From positions 1 through 10,044 of the forward strand of contig CAZJDM010000155.1 in assembly GCA_964544765.1 (NCBI GenBank): a DNA stretch of 10,044 nucleotides. Reading direction: 5' to 3'. Position 1 is the first letter of the stretch; every line of letters begins with the position of its first letter. This DNA comes from CAZJDM01 sp964544765. GTDB taxonomy: Bacteria > Bdellovibrionota_B > Oligoflexia > CAYFLR01. Position numbers and translations under genes: made by a program. This document shows, one piece after another, positions 1-5,187 of the stretch. The notes under the pieces were generated by a model. It did no database searches and had not been told where the DNA came from. It worked only from the letters and a program-made list of their open reading frames with translations.

Positions 1-1163
1 AAAGGGTCAATATTAGCTTTAATTGCTAAGTCATCCAAGCAACTTTCTAGTGCCCAATTAACTTCAGGGTTTCCATATCCTCGCATTGCTTGGCAATAAG
101 TATTATTGGTATATACCAGTTGAGCATTAAAATAAACGTTAGGAACCCTATAAAGCGATGTTGCCGGTAAAAGCATTACGGTTGGGAAGGTTGCTCCCCA
201 TGATGTATAGGCACCGTTATCCTGGATAATTTCTATATGTCTGAAAGTAAGCTTTCCATTTTCGTCACAACCTTGTTCGATGCTAATATTGGCTGATTGT
301 CGGGGAGATAAATTGGCAAATTCTTCATCACGATTATATAGTATTTTAATTGGTCTACCTGTCTGATGAGCAAGTAGTATAGCGATGTATTCATATGCAT
401 GAGTGTCTAGACCAGTGCCAAATGCACCTCCTAAGGTGGGAACGATTACACGGCTATTTTTATTTTTGAGTCCCATTGCGGTTAAGGCACTATTAAAATC
501 ACGCTGGGCTAAAAAAGGTATTTGGGTTTTGGTCCAAATAGTTAAGTTATTATTCATATCAAATTCAGCAATACATCCCGCTGTTCCCATGCAACTTTGT
601 TGAATGAGAGGTGTCGAATAATCACCTGAAGCAATGAATTTGGAAGATGTTCTACCCTCCTTTAAATCTCCCGATGAATGACTGAATTTTAAGGAGAGAT
701 AATTACTGGATATTGATTTTCCCCTAGAATCAATTTCATGTACTAAAGGAGCACCTTCTTTAATAGCGTCTTGATAATTAAAAACCGCTTCAAGAGGTTC
801 GTACTCAACTTCGATTAAATCAACGGCTAGAGCTGCTGATTCTGCATCAATTGCGGCAACTGCGGCAATTTCGTCTCTATATTGACGCACTTTGTCCTTT
901 TTTAAAGCAAAATTATCTCTTAAAAATCCGATGCGAATTTCTGGTGTATTATATGCGGTTATTACGGCCATTACTCCAGGTACTTTTTCTGCTTTGGAGA
1001 TGTCAATCTTCTTGATTCGAGCATGAGGATGATCACTGAATTTGATTTTACCAAAGAGCATGCCTGGTCGATTTAAATCGTGAATATATAGAGCCTTACC
1101 TGCCGCTTTATCAGGAGCATCTAGGCGTGAGGAGTTTTTCCCAATATGTCGAAATTTAGTCAT
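1..1163 (-). CDS. Molybdenum hydroxylase large (molybdopterin-binding) subunit, N-terminal half, cut by window edge
   Basis: The first 387 residues of a xanthine dehydrogenase / aldehyde oxidase-family catalytic subunit are visible; the family usually has about 750-800, so roughly half is missing past the left edge. The ATG at 1163-1161 follows AGGTGA, which is both ribosome binding site and stop codon of the preceding [2Fe-2S] gene. Residues about 10-130 resemble the a/b hammerhead domain (SSRLDAPDKAAGKALY near 11-26; AAVAAIDAESA at 100-110). The cofactor-binding part follows, with GGAFGTGLD at 245-253, where xanthine dehydrogenases usually have GGGFGGK, and AMRGYGNPE at 359-367, the counterpart of the family RGFG loop. 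No signal peptide is visible, so the protein is probably cytoplasmic. By family it would carry the Mo-pyranopterin and transform the substrate, passing electrons through the two smaller subunits encoded upstream. The family is clear; the substrate is unknown. Linkage to a CoA-transferase suggests a CoA thioester (inference). Confidence 0.93.
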   Translation of the reverse strand, partial: MTKFRHIGKNSSRLDAPDKAAGKALYIHDLNRPGMLFGKIKFSDHPHARIKKIDISKAEKVPGVMAVITAYNTPEIRIGFLRDNFALKKDKVRQYRDEIAAVAAIDAESAALAVDLIEVEYEPLEAVFNYQDAIKEGAPLVHEIDSRGKSISSNYLSLKFSHSSGDLKEGRTSSKFIASGDYSTPLIQQSCMGTAGCIAEFDMNNNLTIWTKTQIPFLAQRDFNSALTAMGLKNKNSRVIVPTLGGAFGTGLDTHAYEYIAILLAHQTGRPIKILYNRDEEFANLSPRQSANISIEQGCDENGKLTFRHIEIIQDNGAYTSWGATFPTVMLLPATSLYRVPNVYFNAQLVYTNNTYCQAMRGYGNPEVNWALESCLDDLAIKANIDP

Positions 1164-1166
1164 TTT

Positions 1167-1634
1167 TCACCTCAATACTTTAATACTTTTTACTGCCTCT
1201 ATAATTTGGGTATAACCGGTACAACGACATAAGTTGCCAGCTAAGGCTTCACATATTTCTGTGTCTGAGGGTTTATTATTTTTATCCAATAGAGCTTTAA
1301 CTGACATAATCATACCGGGAGAGCAAAAACCGCATTGAATAGCTCCGTGGTCAACAAAAGCTTGTTGAATGGTAGAAAGTTGATTCCCTTTTTTCATTAA
1401 GCCTTCAATAGTGGTCACGGTTTTTCCTTCCACTTCATATACTGGATATAAGCAGGAATTAACGGATTGTCCATCAACCAAAATGGTACAAGCACCGCAT
1501 TCACCTTTCCCACAGCCTTCTTTAGTTCCAGTTAATCCCAAATTATCTCTGATTACATCAATTAAACGAAATTTTGATTCTACATTTACTGAAACATTTT
1601 TTCCATTTAAGTAAAAAGAAACCTTGGAGGTCAT
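1167..1634 (-). CDS. Molybdenum hydroxylase small [2Fe-2S] subunit
   Basis: A 155-residue iron-sulfur subunit of the CoxS / XDH small-subunit type, at the normal family length. The N-terminal ferredoxin-like domain has the plant-type cluster cysteines C41, C46, C49 and C61 (CGKGECGACTILVDG). The C-terminal helical domain has the second cluster set C101, C104, C136 and C138 (QCGFCSPGM and NLCRCTGY). All eight expected ligands are present, so the protein looks functional. Its role is to relay electrons between the molybdenum site and the FAD subunit. The ATG at 1634-1632 directly abuts the TAA stop of the FAD-subunit gene, with GGGAGA just upstream, and its own TGA lies 3 nt before the large-subunit ATG. 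The three subunit genes are therefore translationally coupled in FAD, FeS, Mo order, the order of CO-dehydrogenase-type coxMSL operons. Substrate class cannot be read from this subunit. Confidence 0.96.
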   Translation of the reverse strand: MTSKVSFYLNGKNVSVNVESKFRLIDVIRDNLGLTGTKEGCGKGECGACTILVDGQSVNSCLYPVYEVEGKTVTTIEGLMKKGNQLSTIQQAFVDHGAIQCGFCSPGMIMSVKALLDKNNKPSDTEICEALAGNLCRCTGYTQIIEAVKSIKVLR

Positions 1635-2489
1635 TTATATCTCCCAATCTAAAAGTGTTTTTAGAGCTCGTTTTAAAAAGACTTCTATTATACTCCTTCG
1701 ATATTCAGCAGTGGATCTAACATCTGATATTGGGGAAATCTCTTTAGATACTAGTTCATAAAGTTCTGGTAAAATGCTGGGAGTCAATTTTTCGATAGGT
1801 TGATTTTCTAAATGATTTTCAACCGATAAAAGGCGCTTGGGAACAGGGGCAACAGATCCTACTGCTATTCTAGCCTTTTGGCAATATTTGTTACTTATCT
1901 GTAAAGACATTGCAAGACTAGCTATCGCAATGTCCATTTTTACCCGACCTTTTTTGTAAAATATCATTTTGGTTTCTGGATGTGGTAAGGGAAGAATAAT
2001 ATCAGTTAGTATATCCGAGGAGCTTAAGGTTGATTGGCCTGGACCTTTAAAAAATTCATCGATAGGGATTTCCTGTATTTGGTTTTCTTTACATATTTTT
2101 AACTTAGCGTCTAAAACTAGTAGTGGAAGGGCAGTATCAGCACAAGGTGAAGCATTACAAATGTTTCCCCCTATAGTGGCCATATTCCTGATCTGGGGAC
2201 TTCCTAATTCTTTAGCCGCCTGACAAAGTATGGGGTAATTGTTTTGTAAGTTTTCATCTTCAAGTATTGCATTAATGGTTGTCATTGAACCAATTTTGGT
2301 GATTGTTCCAAGGTCTATACCTTTGATGTTATCTATATTTTGCAATGAAATAAGATTTTTCTTTTTATGATTGCTCTGTATTTTTGTCAATAAATCAGTA
2401 CCACCGGCAATGAATTGGGAGTGGGTTAAGGATTGACGAAGGTTCCTGGCTTCGTTGAGCGTTTCTGGTTTATGATAATCGATTTCCAT
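1635..2489 (-). CDS. Molybdenum hydroxylase medium FAD-binding subunit
   Basis: A 284-residue FAD-binding subunit of the CoxM / XDH FAD-domain family, at typical length. The FAD pyrophosphate-binding motif FIAGGTDLL is at 26-34, and the second flavin motif ATIGGNICNASPCADTALP is at 104-122. The C-terminal CODH_FAD_C-type region runs from about 175 (YKKGRVKMDIAIASLAM, then IAVGSVAPVPKRL at 208-220). It would accept electrons from the [2Fe-2S] subunit and pass them to an outside acceptor. The protein lacks the extra roughly 40-residue [4Fe-4S] loop known from the beta subunit of 4-hydroxybenzoyl-CoA reductase, which argues against that enzyme. Its ATG shares one base with the CoA-transferase stop (TAATG), with AAGGAG about 10 nt upstream, so translation is coupled to the CoA-transferase gene. 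Confidence 0.95.
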   Translation of the reverse strand: MEIDYHKPETLNEARNLRQSLTHSQFIAGGTDLLTKIQSNHKKKNLISLQNIDNIKGIDLGTITKIGSMTTINAILEDENLQNNYPILCQAAKELGSPQIRNMATIGGNICNASPCADTALPLLVLDAKLKICKENQIQEIPIDEFFKGPGQSTLSSSDILTDIILPLPHPETKMIFYKKGRVKMDIAIASLAMSLQISNKYCQKARIAVGSVAPVPKRLLSVENHLENQPIEKLTPSILPELYELVSKEISPISDVRSTAEYRRSIIEVFLKRALKTLLDWEI

Positions 2490-3709
2490 TAAGCAATTAC
2501 TCCTTTTTCAAGTAACGAGGGAATTTCGTTAGAAGGTACACCAGCTTCCTCTAACAATGAAATTGACTGTTCCCCATAAGCGGGAGTAAAAGGTATATTG
2601 CCTTTTACTTTTTCTAAATAGGGGGTATTAACAGCCGGTGGAGGCAGTCTGACTGTCTTTCCGTCCGGCGTTTCTGTTTTTAATAATTCCTTTTTGATAA
2701 AAGGTAGCTCCATAACCTTCTCAATGGGGGTTATGGGAGAATGAGGAATAACGGCTTCAGTTAAAATCTTGGCAATATCTGAAGTACTGTATTTTTGAGT
2801 AATTGCTCCAATATCATTATGTAGTTGTTTTTTATTCTGACGGCGACTTTCATTGGTTGTATATTTTTCCATATCTAATGAAAGAAAAGCCGGATGCTTT
2901 ACGATTCTGGCCCATTGTCCATCACTTCCTATGGCTACGTATATAAAACCGTCTTGAGTTGGATAAGCGTTTACTGGAATAAACTGGCGATGTTCATTTC
3001 CCGATCTTTTAAGCTCAGAAGGTGGACTGTCCATATCTAACATTGGTAAGAAGGTGTGTAGCCAAGAAGCTGCTATTTGAGCCATAGAAATATCGATCAT
3101 CTTACCGGATTTTGTTTTCTCTCTTTCCATCATAGCGATTATGACTTGAGTAAATGCTTCATCTCCAGCTTTTAGGTCAATGATTGGTGGACCACATTGC
3201 ATTGGAGGACCGTCAGAGTCACCGGTTAGATCCATAAATCCGCACATAGCTTGAATCATCGGGTCATATCCTGGAACGTCGGGATAATCCAATCCTTGGG
3301 CTGAGATACTGCACCAGATGAGATCTTCTTTAATTTCTCTTAAACGATTATAGTCTATTCCTAGAGTATTGTGGTGACGGGGTAGATTATTAGTACAGAA
3401 GATATCAACATCCAACTCTTTGATCAATTTATATAGTATCTCTTTTCCTTTAGGGGTTTTTAGGTCCAGAGCCAGCGCCTCTTTTCCTACGTTAGGAGCC
3501 ACACAATAACTATGTCGATCCTCACCAGCTATGGGTCTCCCAATATAGCGGTTGGGATCTCCTTTGGTTTTTCGACCCGGTATAGGAGTTGGTTCTATTC
3601 GTATAACGCGCCATCCCATATGAACGAATCTTAGCGTGGCGTAGGACATACTAAGGGCTTGTTCTAAGCTTATTACAACGGGACGTTTTTCCTTAGGTAT
3701 TTGATTCAT
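2489..3709 (-). CDS. Class III CoA-transferase (CaiB/BaiF family)
   Basis: A 406-residue family III CoA-transferase, near the usual 390-430. These enzymes move CoA from an acyl-CoA donor to a carboxylic acid through an aspartyl-CoA thioester intermediate. The Rossmann-like start is present but divergent (residues about 10-40, ending RVIRIEP), followed by NVGKEALALDLKTPKG at 73-88 and the characteristic PGYDPMIQAMCGFMDLTG at 146-163. D178, in PPIIDLKAGDEAF, aligns by eye with the catalytic aspartate of formyl-CoA transferase (D169). REKTKSGKMIDISM at 196-209 is the conserved turn after it. The ATG follows TAGGA with a 6-nt spacer. It is the first gene of the operon and overlaps the Mo-hydroxylase FAD subunit by one base, so the acid it activates is plausibly the hydroxylase substrate or product (inference). 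The family also includes HadA and FldA, which activate 2-hydroxyacids for radical dehydratases. Donor and acceptor cannot be told from sequence. Confidence 0.95.
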   Translation of the reverse strand: MNQIPKEKRPVVISLEQALSMSYATLRFVHMGWRVIRIEPTPIPGRKTKGDPNRYIGRPIAGEDRHSYCVAPNVGKEALALDLKTPKGKEILYKLIKELDVDIFCTNNLPRHHNTLGIDYNRLREIKEDLIWCSISAQGLDYPDVPGYDPMIQAMCGFMDLTGDSDGPPMQCGPPIIDLKAGDEAFTQVIIAMMEREKTKSGKMIDISMAQIAASWLHTFLPMLDMDSPPSELKRSGNEHRQFIPVNAYPTQDGFIYVAIGSDGQWARIVKHPAFLSLDMEKYTTNESRRQNKKQLHNDIGAITQKYSTSDIAKILTEAVIPHSPITPIEKVMELPFIKKELLKTETPDGKTVRLPPPAVNTPYLEKVKGNIPFTPAYGEQSISLLEEAGVPSNEIPSLLEKGVIA

Positions 3710-3739
3710 AATTGTTCCTACTAAAGTATAGCTGATAAC

Positions 3740-3773
3740 ATTATAATAATACTAAGAAATATGAAGATCTCAA
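3740..3773 (-). promoter_or_regulatory. Candidate sigma-70-type promoter for the CoA-transferase / Mo-hydroxylase operon
   Basis: Read on the minus strand, TTGAGA (3773-3768) is followed after 16 bp by TATTAT (3751-3746), and a second -10-like TATAAT lies at 3745-3740. Each hexamer of the first pair differs from consensus at one position. It lies about 30-65 bp upstream of the CoA-transferase ATG, giving a short leader. This is a pattern match only. Confidence 0.5.
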
Positions 3774-3791
3774 GTCCTTAATTATTTAAAT

Positions 3792-3828
3792 AAACAGGGC
3801 ATATATAACACGAAACAGGTCTTATATA
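3792..3828. repeat. Pair of 16-nt direct repeats spaced 21 bp apart, upstream of the operon promoter
   Basis: AAACAGGGCATATATA (3792-3807) and AAACAGGTCTTATATA (3813-3828) match at 14 of 16 positions and start exactly 21 bp apart, two helical turns. They lie roughly 50-90 bp upstream of the expected transcription start of the CoA-transferase operon, where an activator would bind. A transcription-factor site is inferred; the repeat itself is directly visible. Confidence 0.6.
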
Positions 3829-3860
3829 GCATGAAAATTTACAACTTACAATTGGATTAT

Positions 3861-3882
3861 AAACCCCTGTATCTTGGGGATT
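3861..3882 (-). terminator. Possible weak terminator after the activase operon
   Basis: On the minus strand, about 25 nt past the stop of the 405-residue gene, CCCC and GGGG arms flank an 8-nt loop (AAGATACA), followed by TTTATAAT. The stem has only four GC pairs plus a mismatch and two AU pairs, and the T tract is short. An exact 11-nt direct repeat, ATGAAAATTTA, flanks it on the plus strand at 3831-3841 and 3887-3897; its meaning is unknown. Confidence 0.35.
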
Positions 3883-3906
3883 ATTTATGAAAATTTAATT
3901 ATTTTT

Positions 3907-5124
3907 TTAAGAAGATGTTACATAGTGCATTACCGGTATAAGCGATTTATTTGGATCTCCTGATCCATCATAAAAGTTGTTGATCACAGGGACTTTAAGT
4001 TCTTTTTCAAATTTGGGAAATATACTGGTGGTAATGGTTCCCGGCATACAAAACATGGGGCTGGTATTTACAATGGCTCTAGCTTTGTCTTTTTTTACAA
4101 AAAGGGCAGCTCTACCCAGAGTAAGAATCGATTCTCCTTCAAACTGCCAAGGTAAGTATTTGCTTCCTTCCTTTAATACTTCCGAAATAGGATACTCTTT
4201 GCGATCATGTAGTATAGGATCAGCAATTTTGTAATAGTGATGTTCAACTTTTTCCCAAAATAGATTTTTTTCTAACCAGCAACCCAATCGTTCTTTAACA
4301 GTTTTGTAAGAAAGTTTCTTTTCTTTAATACGTAATCCGCTATAATAAGCTGAATATAGGACCCATTCTGCCATAGGAGATAGCATAGCTTCGCCGCCTA
4401 ACTCTTCGATACGTCGGCAAACGTTTTCATTGATAAATGAATTACAACGTACGTAAATTTCACCTACTACCCCTACTAATGGACGCTTTTCTTTACGAAT
4501 GGGAACACGTTCTAAAGTGTCAATGGCATCAGCCATTATATTAGATATAGTTGATGGATCTTCTTTTAGATACAACTCGGAATGAATTTTTTGGAGATAG
4601 TCATTTATGATTGAATCTGTTTCTCCAGGATTTTTTTCATAAGGATGAATCTTATGATTCAGTTTACGCATAATATCGGCAATAACAAAAGCATGCCAAA
4701 GCTTCTTACGTGCATTTAATTCCAGCCCACCGTAAGCATCAGTGTCTGAGGGATTAATAATTGAAATACCTTTCCATCCTTTTTTTTCAAATACCAAGGA
4801 ATTTAAAGTGTTGTATTGCCCAAACCTACAAGGACCACATGAAGTTGGTAAAAATAGAGTTACTTTTTCAGGAGGTAGGCTTTCATCTTGGATAGTTTTC
4901 ATAAAGGCACCTAATACCGAGGGGCAGGGGATACATTCACCTCCACCAGTGTATTTCATCCCAACAGACAATGTTTCCATATTTTCAGCTATAGGTCGTG
5001 CATTGTATCCCACTGACTTAAATACTCCTGCTACCAGAATGGCAAGATAGTTATCCATAGGAGGTATCAGTAAATGTCGTTGTGAAGATTGATTTTTGTT
5101 TGTTTGATTATTTGGTTGTGTCAT
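3907..5124 (-). CDS. HgdB-like 2-hydroxyacyl-CoA dehydratase-superfamily protein (C-terminal part of large CoA activases, here separate)
   Basis: A 405-residue protein resembling the C-terminal region of the very large BcrAD/BadFG-DUF2229 activases of anaerobes. It opens with a polar Asn/Gln-rich tail (residues 1-16), then LLIPPMDNYLAILVAGVF. Two cysteine pairs follow: C64 and C67 in YTGGGECIPCPS, and C96 and C99 in TSCGPCRFGQYN, the second a hallmark of this family. Further conserved-looking blocks are GEIYVRCNSFINENVCRRI (221-239) and MFCMPGTITTSIFP (357-370). The cysteines could hold an Fe-S cluster. The family is related to the catalytic subunits of 2-hydroxyacyl-CoA dehydratases and benzoyl-CoA reductases, and to double-cubane cluster proteins. 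Its ATG has AGGAA about 8 nt upstream and lies 63 bp after the 990-residue activase stop, so the two are probably co-transcribed and form a complex. The exact reaction is unknown: it may be an electron acceptor, a reductase or a dehydratase. Confidence 0.85.
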   Translation of the reverse strand: MTQPNNQTNKNQSSQRHLLIPPMDNYLAILVAGVFKSVGYNARPIAENMETLSVGMKYTGGGECIPCPSVLGAFMKTIQDESLPPEKVTLFLPTSCGPCRFGQYNTLNSLVFEKKGWKGISIINPSDTDAYGGLELNARKKLWHAFVIADIMRKLNHKIHPYEKNPGETDSIINDYLQKIHSELYLKEDPSTISNIMADAIDTLERVPIRKEKRPLVGVVGEIYVRCNSFINENVCRRIEELGGEAMLSPMAEWVLYSAYYSGLRIKEKKLSYKTVKERLGCWLEKNLFWEKVEHHYYKIADPILHDRKEYPISEVLKEGSKYLPWQFEGESILTLGRAALFVKKDKARAIVNTSPMFCMPGTITTSIFPKFEKELKVPVINNFYDGSGDPNKSLIPVMHYVTSS

Positions 5125-5187
5125 ATATCTATTCCTAGCTTAATTAATACATTTTAAATCAGAATCCATAGATAATATAATAAACAA

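Noticed and set aside
403..603. Plus-strand open frames within the minus-strand genes (403-603, 1411-1614, 1969-2223, 3977-4234, 4742-5050, 5574-5756, 6302-6499, 7302-7493)
   Set aside because: Each lies inside a minus-strand gene with clear family motifs, shows no recognisable domain and has biased composition typical of antisense frames.
1..2489. 4-hydroxybenzoyl-CoA reductase (hcrCAB)
   Set aside because: The medium subunit is 284 residues and lacks the extra [4Fe-4S] loop typical of that enzyme, and the large-subunit motifs differ. Only the broad family is supported.
5125..5187. Frameshift or nonsense mutation splitting one giant activase gene
   Set aside because: The 990-residue frame ends in a natural tail, and the next gene has its own AGGAA ribosome binding site and a new N-terminus after a 63-bp AT-rich gap. 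This looks like a genuine gene boundary.
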